The notes below the pieces were generated by a model. It searched no databases. It was given only the letters and a program-made list of their open reading frames with translations, and was not told the DNA's origin. Positions 1-13,594 of a DNA stretch of 64,000 nt are shown here, one piece after another (the stretch's first letter is position 1; every line of letters starts with the position of its first letter). Both the position numbers and the translations under genes were made by a program. The stretch is from Paralvinella palmiformis (taxonomy: Eukaryota > Annelida > Polychaeta > Terebellida > Alvinellidae): assembly GCA_025642065.1 (NCBI GenBank), contig JAODUP010000040.1, positions 1,284,501-1,348,500 on the forward strand, read 5' to 3'.

Positions 1-1221
1 AATGGCATAGACTTCATCCAATGGATATATGGCACTAAACTAAGTAACTTTCACCCCGATTTGCATGGCTGACGTGGTCCGGCCTGTCTAGTTCAAACCT
101 ATTTTTTTTATAACCTTTGCCATCTGACATGACGACGTGAATGGATAAAATCAATGATTACATAGATTATAATTAAATCCATGGGCAATTCCTATTACTG
201 TAACATTGGTATTTATGCATGATATCTTGTATTGAAGCTCAACTGTTTTATTTTCTGAATCAGCCATTCACGCAATGTATACTACATGTAAATGTCAAGG
301 GTGTTAATACTCTAATGTAATAACATTTTTTATTTAATAATATAGAGGTGATACATATATGATTGGTTCCCAGATACCAAAAAAAATTATATTTGCAAAA
401 CTTGAAATTTACACTTTATATCTACATTAAATATTAAAAATCTTCCATTAAAATCAATTTACATTCAGCTAAAAGTTTAATTTTAAAATAATTTATTTAA
501 TCCATTGAAACCTATACTAAGAAATCTCTTACGAGTGAACATGAATAATGAAGGCTTAGCTGTGTCATATTCATATGGAAACATCGGTCCACTTAATCAT
601 TGAGTTATATCCTGATAAATATTGTGTTAAATCCTTTTGAAAGACACAATTGCTCAGCTGAAATACTAGTTCTCAGTCTCTGTGTAATATGAAATAATTT
701 GCTGAAGGATTTCCAATATTTACCATTAGTGAAAAGTTGCCATCCCCTGTTAACAGTGGGCGCCATAGCTGTTTCTAGCCGGAGACCGCAGTTGGTAACC
801 GATGCAACGCATTTTGCCTGGATCGGTCTATTGTGTAAACAAAGTTATAGATGTTTTGTAATCATTTTATTTTGTTTCTTTCATAATAATCAATTTCCTA
901 GTAATTATCAGTCGTTTCAAGACGTAATATAACAGATGACTGAGTGTGAGTTGTTTGTAACTGAAGTTCATTCAGAAATGAAATTATTAGATGTAAACCA
1001 GCCAAATAATTGAAAATAAACAATAAAATTGGTAGTTGGTTCAGGGATTCATGTCTAGAACTGGAAGCATGAATATCCAACTGAGTGAAATAGCGAACGT
1101 AGGTAGATAGATAACTATTACCACATGTACATGATTGGTTGTGAAAAATCTGGATAAAAATTTAAAGGAATGAAATAGAGACGTGTGCTAGTAATCTGTA
1201 GATGTTTTTTGTTTGTTTTAG
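1..1221. other. CAP intron, no element recognised
   Basis: AT-rich sequence left of the first visible CAP exon. I see no exon with CAP-like coding content, no clean repeat boundary and no RNA gene. It is read as the 3' part of a CAP intron. Confidence 0.5.
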
Positions 1222-1400
1222 GTCTAAAAAAGGTGACCGATGACATGAAAACCCACAAGAATCCAGACTTGCGTCTCCAGACTCCACAGCCATATAGACC
1301 TAAGCCCAGTCCTAAGCCTAGTATAAAAACGTTTGGTGCTAAGAAGATGGAGTCCGTTAAACCTCCAAAATGTGTCCTGGAAAATAAGAAATGGGTTATT
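1222..1400 (+). CDS. CAP: CAP exon with WH2 motif and proline-rich linker
   Basis: The acceptor is TTTTAG at 1216-1221 and the donor is GTAAGT at 1401. The exon opens with two bases of a split Gly codon, then [12 protein letters not shown], the actin-binding WH2 core. A PxP-rich stretch ([13 protein letters not shown]) follows, then the start of the CARP domain (ENKKWVI). An in-frame ATG at 1185 lies in the intron and is not the start. Confidence 0.95.
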
Positions 1401-4400
1401 GTAAGTGGTATGACAGACACAGACACATACTATCTTACATATAATACATTTTATGGAATTGTGACTGAATGATCATTACCTGAATATAAAATAAAACTGA
1501 TATCTCAGAACATAAAGCAGTATAACTTAGTAATAATATTTAACTTAGTAATAATAGCACAACTAGTTTTGATTGCAAAAACCTATTTTAAATTCAAGTC
1601 TCACCTCTCCATAATATGTAACTGCCTAGAACTGGTTTGCATGTTGATATCTGTGTCTTATACAGGAATACCAGCATGGTAACAAGAACTTGGTCGTCTC
1701 TGATACCAACATTAGACAAACTGTCTACATCTTTAAATGTGATAACACAACAATACAGATCAAGGGCAAGGTCAACTCCATTGCTGTGGGTAAGGTTATG
1801 ACAGAGTGACAACTACAACAATGATGATAGTGAAGAGAAGTAGAACAATTATATGGTTCTCTTTGTTGTTCATACCTTTGATTGGTCATTATGTGACAAT
1901 GTTATATCTGATTTTATGAATTTACATTCTGGCCAGCCGAATTTTTGCAAGGAAGTGGTGTGTCTGTGTGTGTGTGTGTGCCTTCATGCATATATATTAA
2001 CAGTACTGACTGTCCAGGTGTTGCTGAGATAACAAAGTGAGTTACTGCAGGTCCCGTCCATTAAGCCGACCCAGCCATTAAGCCGAGGTCCTTTTTCAGG
2101 CCTAATATATCAAGATTTATGGTAGTACCGTCCAGTAAGCCGACCTAAAAACCTGAACTTTTCCCTGCAGTATTTCCAGGTGACATTTTGAATGCAAGAA
2201 ATTTTTTGGTTTTTATAATTTGTATCAATGTGTTCTGTATGTTGTCAATAGATCAAGGCAAATTATAACGATCGTTTACACAACTGTTAGCACATATGTA
2301 GGACCTCAAACTTAAATTAACAGCATAATTAAACATTCAATGAACCACATATGAAGTCAATGACTTAGAAATAATTAAACATATTCTCAATTACTTCTGT
2401 GTCTGACTGAGCCTTCGATGGTACGTTTTGGTCACTAATGCAGCAATAACCGAGATAATGTAAATTACCGGTTTATGCGGTCAGTTAGTAACTAACTCTC
2501 TATTGAAAATAAATAAATTAATCAGTAATTATCCCATTATTAGTAGATCTATAAATATGTCCAGACAAAATATGTATGTAGGGGACACCCTTATGAGTAA
2601 TGTCTATGCCGCTAAACAAATGAGATACGACACTCTTGGGTACAGAATGTCTTGGGTTCAAGTTGTCTTGTTACTGACGCTGCCTTCGTGAAATGTGCTA
2701 CTGAGTCCAACAACAGTTATCCATAATTACCAAAATCTGATAATTCTACATTTAAATATTGATTTTCATTATAAAGCCATGTATAATTATCATCAACTTG
2801 TTTCACTTCTATTTTCACTCCATGACTGCATGAGGTTAAATCAAAATCTGAAAATGACGATTGATGTCCGTTTGAATCTAGATCTAGATTAGAGTGAGAT
2901 TCTAGACTAACAAACTGAAATTTTTTCTCCTGATGACTGGATTTCTTGACACTGAAATAGCACCAGCCATTAAGCCGACACCCCAAAATAAGGGTCAAAA
3001 TGTTGACACGAAGTCTCAGCTTAATGATCTGTACAGCTGTAAACATTTTAATGTTTATAACAGAATGTAAAGTCATATATCTCAAGTTGAATACCTGCAG
3101 TGTGTCACTAGAGGTCCATCTAAATGTGATGTTCATATTATCTGTTCATCTGAAAAGCAATTTTCTAGATCAATTTATTTATTGCCACAGAATAATTTGT
3201 TTATATTTTCTATTTATTTATCCATTACAGATGGTTGTAAGAAGACAGCACTGTTATTTGATGATGTTGTCTCTTCTGTGGACTTCGTTAATTGTATCAG
3301 TGTCCAGGCTCAGGTAGGTCATGGTATTAGACAAGTTTGTTTACTTGTATGATCTCTTCTCTTTAAAATCTGTGTTATTTGAGTACGTTTTGCGATCTTT
3401 CAGAATTATTATTCTCCGGGGTAGCCCCACTTATCTGATTTAATAAATTAAAGGGCAGAAATATTTCTTCATTTGACCCTTGAAGCAGATCTCCACTGTC
3501 AACATGTATAATCCTTATCAGTATACCTCCAGTCTCACTTTATGGAGCAGATTTATTCAATTTATAACCCAGTTTGTAATTGATTAAATAATTTGACTTA
3601 TTACAGGGTATGATATAAGTTCAATCTTCACCAGCCAGCAAACCTGATGTACTTACAGTCTTACCAACCCAGCAAGTTTTTTGGCAGCTCTGATATTTTA
3701 AAACATCTCTGACTTTCGTATATTATACTGCAATCAATAAGCTATTATACAAATTTCTTATCGTTTATTTTTGGCAGAATAGAAATATTTGACACGATTA
3801 ACCAATATCTTTTTGCCAGTTGACCTTTACAACAAACAGAACACTCTTGTAGAGCAGTTGATAGTGCAATATTCTGTATACCTCTAGAATTGGGTTCAAA
3901 TCCCAGTGATACCTGTGTATGTGGTATGTTTCACCTGATCTTATTCCCTCTGTAATAGTTAGGCGATATATAAATATTAGGTGTAACCAGTATTCAGGTT
4001 AATTAAAGCATTCACTCACACTTACTCATGAATGCTATCATTCTTTTATTATCATCAAATATCATCTCATTGGAATTATTATTTACGGTGACATCAGCTG
4101 TCCGGCTTATGATACCCATTGTTACAATATTACTGGATGACTTCAGCACCTTATTGTTACATAACTATATAACTTTTATGTGATCAGATTGTCTCTTATT
4201 AACATTTAACAACAGTTCATCATTTATAAATGCAACTAACCTTGTACCTTTGATAATATGTCAAAACATAGCCAGCTTGTGTTAAAATACTAAAAATAAA
4301 TTATGTTTCTAAGCAGAAATGCCTAATATAATATTCATGCTAGCCCACCAATCAGCTGTTATGCTGTTATGACGGGATCCCTGGTTCATAGTTTTATTTT

Positions 4401-4861
4401 CATATAATGTTGACTACAGAACCATAACAGTAACATATTCTATAGAGTTCTCTCCTCAACAGGGATGAGTACCTCCGTATAGCTAAACTAAATTGACCAG
4501 TGTGTTACATCAACACTAAAATGTTTAAATATTTTAATCTATATTTTGACGTATGTTTACTAAATGATCTGATCTCAGTCCAGGTTTTTGTTGTGATCAT
4601 TTATTTTCCAGTCTTATTCTTGTTCTATTCCCTCACACGTTCTTTCTGGCTGGATCTTTAGAAGATCTCTACATAGATATCATAATAAAGTTAGTGTAAA
4701 TGTTGTCATCATTGTATTTAAATAAAGTCAAGGTTAGACCTACTCTGTTCAAATAGCATGATCGTATAAGATCCGGATCAAGCAGATGGGATTTTTTTTT
4801 TAAAACAAATTTAATACGATATCAGCAGAATCTTCTATTTGACATAAATTTATACATATTG

Positions 4862-4905
<44 letters not shown>

Positions 4906-7900
4906 CCAAGTGTCATTAAGACCAACTCATGAAACAAGTAAAATTTTATGATGGGAAAACCAGCTAAATTAAAACAAATTACAAAACTATTTTAAACTGA
5001 GAATAGAGCAAGAAAGCTTATTGGATGAAAATAGAGAATTTAGTGATATAGCTGCCTTCCCTAAAGAGTGTACATTAAAAGTTATTAAAGAAATACATTG
5101 AGAACAACATTCAGGGTCATTCTACAATTAGATGGTGGGGAGGTTGGACATTTTTAATTATTTATATTTGGGAATTACTGTAAAGCTTTTAATTAATGTA
5201 AACTGAATCTGATGTTTTTAGCAATAAAGAAGTATATTACGTCATTACGATCATCCTCATTATCTTAGTGATCATTGAAAAGGATTGTTATGAATTGCAA
5301 ATCTCATTAGTTTATTAATTACAAAATTACTGATGCGTAATGATGATGATGATGATGATGATGATGCCCAGAAATATAGTAATGACTTCAGATAATAATA
5401 AAGATGGTATTTAACTTGGTTTATTTTTTCATTCTAGTATATATGTTTTAGCTATTATAGTATAATTATCTTGTATATATAATATAATTGTAATATCATT
5501 ATGGATCTTTTCAGGTAACAGGTAAAGTGCACACCATCAACATTGACAAGACTGATGGGTGTATGGTGTATTTAAGCAAAGATTCAGTCAGCGCCAACAT
5601 TGTCACAGCAAAATCATCAGAGATGAATATCTTGGTGCCAGATGAAAGTGGAGAATTTGTATGTTGATATGTTAAATTAATACTTTGTATTAATTATATT
5701 TCTTCACCTAACAGTCCTCTACACATAATGTAGTGTAGTTATCAATAATTGTTTGGGGTTTAATGTGGTATCAGTTAGTCAGATAGATAGTAAGTGAGGT
5801 GTGTGGTCTCTGTTTATTATTATTATTTTATACTATAAACTTATCAATCTCATGGCTTCTTTATGATGGTATTATTATTATTATAATTATTTATATATTT
5901 ATGTTATTATTTTATTGTTTGTTATCATTCTCCTTATAAACATTCTGTTATTACTTCTGTGGATATTATCAAATTTGATCAAACTCTTCAACCCAAACTC
6001 CTGGATTATACACTGATACAGTGTCCTGATAAGTGGGAAATATTATCTCCAGTAGTCCCATTTTAGCCTACCATGTGCACAAAAGTGGCCATAAAACATT
6101 CAACATCAAGTAGTGGTTAGAGCATTGTGCTGTAAATATCTGGGTTGGGTTTTAACCCAATTCATACCCTTGTTTGTGGGATATGTCCTTGATGGCCATC
6201 TGTAATTATCAATTTTCACAATTGTACAAAACGTACACTTTTCTGACATCTCCCTCTCGACAGATAGTAGTAATTTTTTAAGGTCTACATGTCTCATCGT
6301 GTGAAGGTGTTGAACAAGCAATTAATAAGCACTGCGGTTTTTTCATCATTTTTCAACATTAAAAAGGCGTTGTGTCATGCCCTCTCCTCTGGCATACAAT
6401 TTGTACATTTGTGAAAATTATGATAATTATAAATGATCCCTTAGTGAGTCACTTCTTGGTCGTCTATCAGATATGAACCATTGCTGAGACCAAATAAACC
6501 CTTTACTAAATCACTTCTGCCAGTGGTGTGTGTGGGGGGGGGGGTGTAGGATAAGATGATATCGTTATCAGCTGACTCTTTACTATCATAGTGTTTAACA
6601 TCCAACTATAATGTCTGATTTAGTGAACGATGTCCAAGTAGTCTTCTATATTCAAATGGCAACATTCCATATTAAGCCAAGTATAATGATGAAATCTAGC
6701 CACCTTCTCCTATATCAGTTGATGGTCATAGCCAATGGCCACAACTTACCCACGAGTAGATTTATTGACCACAAACTTAATTACACACCACCTTGGCTCA
6801 ATCAGCCAAACAAATGGCCCAACCACAACCCTCATTTATTGTGTGACTCCATTCACTAAATAAGTTTGATTCGGTTCAGTAATTCACAGCTATTGCGTAT
6901 GTTTTATTTATTGCAATTAGGAACCATAGTTTGTGTATAAAAGACGACTGTTTTGATCATACTGTATCAGTTGCCACCTTCATCTGAAAAATATGCACTA
7001 TTTCTGGCTGATAAATATCACCAATCCAACAAACATGGCTGTTACTTTTTGTGCAATTTTGCAGAAACATTTTATTTTCCACACAAACACTTAGGTAATA
7101 TTTATGTTTAAATCAACAAGTGATTAAACAATTACTAGGAACATTTATGAAATAAACAGTTGTATACAATCTTCAAGCATGATGCAAAACGAGGTGAATA
7201 CATGGTCTCCATATTATCTCCCACCCTGACAGTGCTCTGTCTTGCTTCCCAGTCCACCTATAACACGGTCGACAAGTTATGGACCCCAATGACCGTATTA
7301 TATCAGGAGCCTACTGTATTTTGAACAGATATTAATTTATATGTTTGATATTAATTGATAGTGTGCTGTACCATGAACATATCTAGTATTGATGTTGTTC
7401 TTGAACTGACACATCTACTATCATTGGTTTGATCATTTTCACTCTTGGAATTTAAATTAACATCGTTTATGCAAGCTGTCTGATATGAGGAATAACTAAT
7501 ACTGGATTATTAGAGCATTTGATGATGCAGTAGTTAAAAAACTATGATGCAAATTCTGAGTGTCCGGTTCAAATCTGACTCATACCTGTATTTCTGGGAT
7601 GTGTTAAATAAATCTAATCAAATCAATCAACTGATACAGTGTTGTCATTTCAGATTTCTAGATATTTTACTACAATTGTAATATTTCCATTCATTGAAAA
7701 TATAATAAAGTTCTTAGATGACTGAAATGTAGTGTGTATATTAGTTAAAAAAAATGTATTTGATGTTATTTCTAAATCATCGCTTTGTCAGTATGTTTGA
7801 ATTAATTATGATCTTGTTTTTCTTTTATTTAATTTTATAGAAAGAGTTTGCCTTGCCAGAGCAGTTCAGATCTGTTTGGAATGGTAAGAGGTTTGTCACT

Positions 7901-7924
7901 GAACAAACAGATTTGATTGGCTGA
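1222..7924 (+). CDS. CAP: Adenylyl cyclase-associated protein (CAP), C-terminal part, 5 exons, 5'-partial
   Basis: Coding exons are 1222-1400, 1666-1789, 3231-3313, 5515-5658 and 7841-7924. All have AG acceptors and GT donors, and the phases join. Together they encode 204 residues ending at TGA 7922-7924. CAP binds G-actin, recharges ADP-actin with ATP and works with cofilin in filament turnover in the cytoplasm. The first exon carries the WH2 actin-binding motif ([15 protein letters not shown]), followed by a proline- and lysine-rich linker. The later exons form the beta-sheet CARP domain, seen as [20 protein letters not shown] across an exon junction, [17 protein letters not shown] and [11 protein letters not shown]. 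The terminus [13 protein letters not shown] is typical of the family. The first residue here (G) is split over an intron, so the N-terminal cyclase-binding and HFD domains must be encoded left of base 1. The family identification is very secure; CAP1 versus CAP2 cannot be decided and invertebrates usually have one gene. Confidence 0.96.
2045..3039. mobile_element. Non-autonomous TIR element (pogo/Tigger-like), copy 1, in CAP intron
   Basis: The left end is CTGCAGGTCCCGTCCATTAA. The right end has the degenerate inverse, with TTAATG preserved. Both ends abut TA (2043-2044 and 3040-3041), as expected for a TA target-site duplication. A subterminal CCATTAAGCCGAC motif recurs near both ends (about 2048, 2074, 2130 and 2968). 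It aligns over almost its full length with 45030-45974. No transposase is visible. The superfamily is inferred from the TA duplication and terminus style only. Confidence 0.75.
3606..4320. repeat. Interspersed repeat with tRNA-like segment, copy in CAP intron
   Basis: About 700 bp aligning in the same orientation with 47200-47970 in a RAD21 intron. Shared landmarks are TGATATAAG, TTTTGGCAGAATA, a CACCTTATTGT block and AACTAACCTTGTA. Around 3850-3920 there is a tRNA-like stretch: GTAGAGCAGTTGATAG followed by a B-box-like GGGTTCAAATCCC. This suggests a composite or tRNA-derived element. The exact ends are not clear. Confidence 0.6.
4862..4905. repeat. (AT)n microsatellite
   Basis: Uninterrupted TA dinucleotide tract of about 44 bp in a CAP intron. 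Confidence 0.95.
5341..5367. repeat. (GAT)n trinucleotide repeat
   Basis: About nine GAT units in the CAP intron, upstream of the 5515 exon. Confidence 0.9.
6059..6105 (+). repeat. SINE family tail fragment (truncated copy)
   Basis: It contains TTTAGCCTACCATGTGCAC and AAAAGTGGCCATAAAACAT. This is the 3' body of the tRNA-derived SINE seen complete at 50881-51066, without its head. The following 6108-6200 resembles another tRNA-like repeat (TAGTGGTTAGAGCATTGTGC). Confidence 0.6.
6985..7321 (-). mobile_element. TIR element relic (pogo/Tigger-like), inverted relative to 44580-44974
   Basis: The reverse complement begins with ACAGTAGGCTCCTGATATAA and matches 44580-44900 in order. Shared blocks are GGTCCATAAC or GGTCCACAAC, CATGTATTCACCT, AGTAATTGTTTAATCA and AAAAAGTAACAGCCATGTT. 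The distal end appears lost. It sits in the last CAP intron. Confidence 0.6.
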
Positions 7925-9422
7925 AGATCTCAAGGAGATGGGTTTTGTTGATAGAGAAATGTTATATAATGATTGATCTATGGTGTTTGTGAAATAACAC
8001 TTAACTCTGTGATTGATTAAAAGCTTTTCATATTAATTAATGTCATATGATGAAGAATACGATTTGGGTTTAATTTCTTATAAAATAAAGAAATAGTTGG
8101 GATTTTGTTTTTCACATTTTTCTGCTATAAAACATGAAGAAAAAAAGAGACTAATTTGATGACACTTCTGTCATTCACCTGGAACAACTGTTTAGAGTTT
8201 TTTATAGAGTGGATATGCTATTTAATTTGTCTTCCATTCATTGGCTGTGTACAACCGATTGTTTAAGTTACTGTGGTACCAAGAGATGATGTTTTATACA
8301 ATTATTGGATATTTTTCTTTGTATATAATGCAATCTTGCTAATGCTAATGATGCTTAATGCTTTAGCAACTTGGAAGTTTCCAGACTATCTTGATGTTTT
8401 GATACATAAGTTGTGATGAGAAAAGGTGAACTTGTCACTGTAATAATTCAGTTGAATGATTTTATTAATAAAGATTCTCTTAAACAAAAACAGTGATGTC
8501 CAAGTAAGTTAATGTAATATGTTTTAGTTTGGGGACAGTAACTCATCACTATGATATAACTAAAGGGGGATAAACCAGTGTAAGCCAAGTCATATTGATG
8601 ATTGTTCTAATGGAATGTTGCTTGAGCATGCTATATTTGATGTATCTATGTAATTCTTGCTTTCATAAACTAGATTTCTGTATAATTGCAAATAGAAATG
8701 TGTTGTTTAATAGAAATGTGTTGGACATGCCTATGTTTTGAGAACGAAAACAATAAAAAGTGTAGAAAGTTTGGCAGCATGAGAGCTTGATCTCTAAGAA
8801 TATTCAGTAACATCATACAGCTAACCTCTACTATTGACAAAGAAGTAACTAACATGGCTATTTCCTCAGAGGACCATAACTGGTGAAAACAGCTTCATCT
8901 GACCACACTCGGCCGTATATTTGTCAAGCAAGTAGAAATCAACTTCAACCCTATTGAAATATTATTAGTCTTCAACCCTCATGCTCGTGTATTGTCTATA
9001 AGTGATTGTAACAGATGATAGGTGATTAAGAGACTGCAGTCAGCATAAATCAAACTCACTAAACTTACTAAATAAAAACCATTCAGATTATTTTGTACCC
9101 GCAGCACCATCGAGTCGAGTTCTTTGAAGATTTTATAGAAACATTTATGTCATGGATAAAAACTGGATTTTTTTGTAGTTGTATCCAAATTCTATCTTTA
9201 CTATAACTGTTTCTTCTCTAATGTGTTAGCAATGTTTGTATGTAGAGAATGATCTACTGGCCTCCATCACATGATGTTCTTATCTGTGTTCTTGTTGTAA
9301 TTCTTTATCATTTTGCATTTGGGTAAACATTTTGTTATTTACATGAAATATAGCTAACTGCTAATTAAATTTTTTCCAACAACATCATCCCTAGGCATAT
9401 TATAAATACTTCCTCATGTAAT

Positions 9423-9455
<33 letters not shown>

Positions 9456-11850
9456 GTTGCGTCAAAGGGTGCCAGCAGAACCATAAATTGTCCTCGATAC
9501 ATGTGGATGTTTTTTATGACCGAGACGAGTCATGTCTCAGTGATTTCTAAGTCACAAAAACAAAACATCAACTTAGCTGGGATTAGCATAGCCAGGTCAG
9601 AATGGTAGTTAGTAGAATGGCTGGTTTCACTGTCTACTGGATTCATACCAACTCTTGAAAACTGAAATATTAACATGGATAAAATTTATTTTAGGAATTA
9701 TTTGAATTATGTTAATATCCCTGGAAAATAATTTCAATTCAGTAACTTGGCACTTTAGTCAGCAACTAAAATCTAAAATTTCATGCTATGTTCTGATTTA
9801 ATGACTAGTCACTTTGCAGCAGTTTGGTATTGAAAACTCCTGGATTATCTAATCGTGTTATACATGAAATCCTAAACACTATTTTTGCTGCCTCCACATC
9901 GATCATGAAGAAGCATCCCAAATCTTGCCTTGAAATATTCGTAAAAGTAATATCTTGTTACAATAAGAAAGTGCCTTTTTGGCATTAAGCAAGTCATTAT
10001 GGTAGAAAGGTCATTCTATTGTAAAACTATTTATGTAATGATCCTAAATCTGCTGGGGTGTGTGTGTGTGTGTGTGAAATAAACTACTTGTAAAGATAAC
10101 TTTGTATAGACGTGCGTGTTTATTAGCCTAATAATGTGATGCTTTGTTAACCAAGACGGAAATTATTATGCTGATTCAACCAATATTCAACAGTATGCAA
10201 ATTAGTGAATATAAGAAGTTAAAATCACACTAATGAAGAACAGTATGAAAGAAAGGAAACAAATTATTGGTGTTTAGTTAATATGCTTTTTAGTGTAGAA
10301 TTAGATTCGTTGTAAGACTAACATCTGTTAGTGTGTAAATTGGAACATAATGATTCAAAACATATTTATATAGAATATGATCATGTGTGAGTGGCTGCGT
10401 ACTTACACGTATGTGTGAGTGGCTGCATACTTACACGTATTTGTGAGTATGCAGGGCAAAAATGTTGGTCAACAAAGCAATGTGCAAGTTACTATAGTTA
10501 AGCCTGGAGTGTTAATTAATGTTAAATGTCGGTTTGTCATGTCATTAAATTGCTTATGTTATACCAGAAAACTGGACCAATATAGTTTATTAAGGCTTAT
10601 CATACTTGGTCTCTTCGCTGCATTTTCTAGACAAATAAATGATTTCACAACCAGTCTCTTGTTTCTGTGTACATGGTTTGTTACCCATATTTCAGTGCTC
10701 TCGCAATACATTAGCAGTAAGCATGTTTTTTTATTGCTGTCGCAAGGAATTGAAATTTTTGATGTAATGCTGGCATTTTAGGTGTTTAATTAAACCTAAC
10801 TCGACTTATTTACAACTGAATATCACTACTATTTGTTTTTACTAAATCTTCCTGTTGTGTTTATTTTCTACGTGTTCGTTTGTTCTGTGATTAGCAGTTT
10901 AATGATTTCGGTTTTTTATTCGATAATATTGCTTTTAGTATTTTCTCTTTATTAAATCAATCTAATTAATAATTCTCTAAAATACTTCTAATCCTATATT
11001 TTTTGGTTGTTGTTTCCAGCACAATTGACATTTTCCTTTCTTATTATTTCTCGTCTGAGTGTGGAATGACTAGAGTTCTACAAGCACCATGTGATAAAAA
11101 GTGTTGAAATAAGCTGGGATATTTTATTCATGCATCATTATTATTATTTAGGATGTTCTTGATTTGAATATTGACATTTACCAGTAGTCCATTAGATGTC
11201 TTAAATGTACTGCTATTTATACATGTACACCAGTCATGATTCTGTCAATAACTAATTGTGTAAATTTCACTAGTCTTGTTGTCTAGTTTTTATGAATATA
11301 TCAAATTGAATGTTTTGGGGGAGAATTCATTATGCATTTTGTCAATATTTGCTAACAATTTATTGACCATAAATCATTCTCTCATAATCGTTCCATCTTT
11401 GTGACAGATAAACAAAAACAATTACATATTTTGGAAATTCATAAATCATTTATGTAAATAAAAAAAAGATTACACTCAGTATTGATATTTGAGATACACC
11501 ACATGTCATAGCTGACGTGCAAAATTTGGTACATATCAATACTTGGAAGTGTGTTTTTCCCAACACCCTATTTTTTTTTTTGTGGGGGGGAGCTTTCTCA
11601 TTTTATTCAAAACAAGCTTAATAGCTGAGCTCCAGTTATACTTTAAGGCTTGTTTCTGCACAGCACTACTTGACGCTTTGGCTCATATACTAAGGACTTA
11701 GAATAATAATAAATGAATTTTAATGAGTAAACATCATAGTCCCAACTAATGTCATATCCACCACCGTTTAACTCTTTTGTCATAATGTTTTGTGAATACA
11801 CACACAGACCAACAAACAAACAAGGTCGTCTACTCTATTGCCTACCGAAA
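7925..11850. other. CAP 3' UTR and intergenic DNA
   Basis: Follows the CAP stop codon. AATAAA polyadenylation signals on the plus strand occur at 8084-8089, 8467-8472 and 10077-10082. I cannot tell which is used, so the 3' UTR length is open. The region also has a (TG)n tract near 9424-9458, a shorter one near 10059-10076, and two and a half copies of a 28-bp tandem unit at 10385-10450. No gene is recognised. Confidence 0.5.
10385..10450. repeat. 28-bp tandem repeat, about 2.4 copies
   Basis: The unit GTGTGAGTGGCTGCGTACTT plus ACACGTAT is followed directly by a copy differing at one base, then a partial third copy. Confidence 0.8.
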
Positions 11851-11859
11851 AGGCTGAAT

Positions 11860-12640
11860 TATTAGTAGCAGGGGCCATTCAAATGCACTGTACAGTGATA
11901 CCTCAAATAATTATTATGTAAGAAGCTGGTAAGAGATTTGAATAATAATCATTATTTATTGGTGAAAGCAAATTTGAAAAGGTGTGTTTCGGGTCAGATT
12001 TAAACCTTCCAAGAGACAAAACATTTCTAATATCGACTGGCAACATGTTTCACAAAGTGGGAGCTGCAAAATTAATGCATAATCCAGTTGAGCTGTGATG
12101 GCACAGTTAGTTAGACCATAGGACTCGTAACTGAAGGGTCACAGGTTTGAGGCTGTTGTGTGGCGATGGCTGTGTCTGAGTAAAGCTTTGGGCCTATAAT
12201 GGCAGCATGTGTTGTATGCTCCTTTGAGATTTGTGCTGGATTGAAACAGGTCCGAGTCAGGGATACTAATACTGTAAAACACATCAAGGCAGCTATCTAG
12301 CTGGATAGGGTGCTATATAAATGTCGCGTTTTATTATTACTTATATTATTGTGCCGAGACACAGATACCAGCAATAGTTTCTGACTGGAAGACTGGAGTT
12401 TTCTGGATAACTTTAATGGACACGAGTACACATAGGTATTAAGGTGCCATGTTATTGATAGCTTTGTAAGTTTTTAGTAAAATCCTGAAATGGTTACAAT
12501 GCAGTTTTTGAAGAACTGACATGATATGGTCATATTTTGGAGTATGTGTATTTGTAACTATGGCAGCTGCATTATGAATTTGTTCAAGGCAATGCTATTA
12601 TAACGGGGAATCACAATAATCTACAAAAGATGTAACAAAG
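11860..12640 (-). mobile_element. 3' end of a non-LTR retrotransposon (LINE), degraded, with nested insertion
   Basis: It aligns block by block with 23360-23990. Shared blocks include the CAGGGGCCATTCAAA tail region, the GACAAAACATTTCTAATAT region, CACAAAGTGGGAGCTGCAA, GAGACACAGATACCAGCAAT and AGATGTAACAAAGACATGG. In the sister copy the minus strand still reads like the C-terminus of a LINE ORF2. Here the block is interrupted by about 268 bp at 12085-12352. Confidence 0.65.
12085..12352 (+). mobile_element. tRNA-derived SINE (second family) nested in the LINE relic
   Basis: It has an A-box-like TGGCACAGTTAGTTAG and a B-box-like GGTTTGAGGC spaced as in a tRNA, then a body ending GGGTGCTATATAAATGTCGC and an ATT-rich tail. 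The uninterrupted sister LINE at about 23605-23620 lacks this sequence, so it is a nested insertion. No clean target-site duplication was seen. Confidence 0.65.
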
Positions 12641-12839
12641 ACATGGTCAATAATGCTTTTAGACAGTGAATGTATATTTTTGTATTTGTTCCATGTTATC
12701 TTAATAGACTGATGGTAATTAACTAACAAGGTGGTGTTTTTAGTAGCTATAAAAGTAGTACCTCTAGTCCACAACCACCAACTAACAATCTTCCAAATAT
12801 ACACGAAGATCAAAACGAAATAAGTATCAAAATATATAA

Positions 12840-13556
12840 AACATTTGGCAGGTTTTTATTTCATACATCAACAATAATATAATGGTCAAGTAACATGCAG
12901 CATGTGAACATGGATAGAACAAAACAAGTTGAGCCAGACCTCATTTCAATTCTAACCAACATATCACCACAAAGCATTATGCTGACTGGAAACAATATAC
13001 ATACGAATACGTGCTCATATTAGTCATGATCTATTGTTAGCAGGAAACTTTCAGCCAACGATGATGATGATGATGATGATGAAATTCTATGAAATACTCC
13101 ACTAGAGATCAGAAAACCAAATTATTGCATATGAATGTAGTCCATTTAAACCTCAGTAACTAAAAAAGTAAGCAACAAGAGACTTATTGTTAAAAAGCAG
13201 TTAACTATAAAACAGCTCCAACCCAATTAAATGTTGTTGCCTCTTGACAAAGATAAACAGGTGAAAACATAACTACTGAAACAACGGCATTAGCATATTA
13301 TTTTAAACTATCATGATGTTACACAGGATACACTAACAAACTAACAACAGGTTAATCCCGTGTAAGAGCTTTGGCACTGACATATAATAAATAGATCAAG
13401 TTGGTTTTGTGACATCTTTTGAAGGAGGTGAAGACAAAAACAAATAAAATATTTACTTCTTTGCAGGTAACCCAACTGAACGTTGGTGATGTATCAAAAC
13501 AACTAAAACCGGCATCACCTAGGCATAGCACATGATAAGTTATCTCTCCTGAAGAA

Positions 13557-13594
<38 letters not shown>

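Noticed and set aside
1..1221. Further upstream CAP exons in the window
   Set aside because: No frame in this stretch reads like the CAP N-terminal domain or its polyproline region, so upstream exons are taken to lie outside.
2043..3041. Coding exon suspected in open frames at 2503-2691 and 2717-3136
   Set aside because: The whole block recurs at 45030-45974 with frame-breaking differences, so it is a non-coding transposon.
10419..10781. 120-residue open frame, hydrophobic C-terminal half
   Set aside because: It starts within a 28-bp tandem repeat, has no recognisable domain and lies in probable 3' UTR or intergenic DNA. AT-rich DNA readily gives hydrophobic frames.
13061..13081. Direct repeats as possible CRISPR-like arrays
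   Set aside because: The only regular short repeats are microsatellites and the coding 21-bp array; none has unique spacers between conserved repeats.
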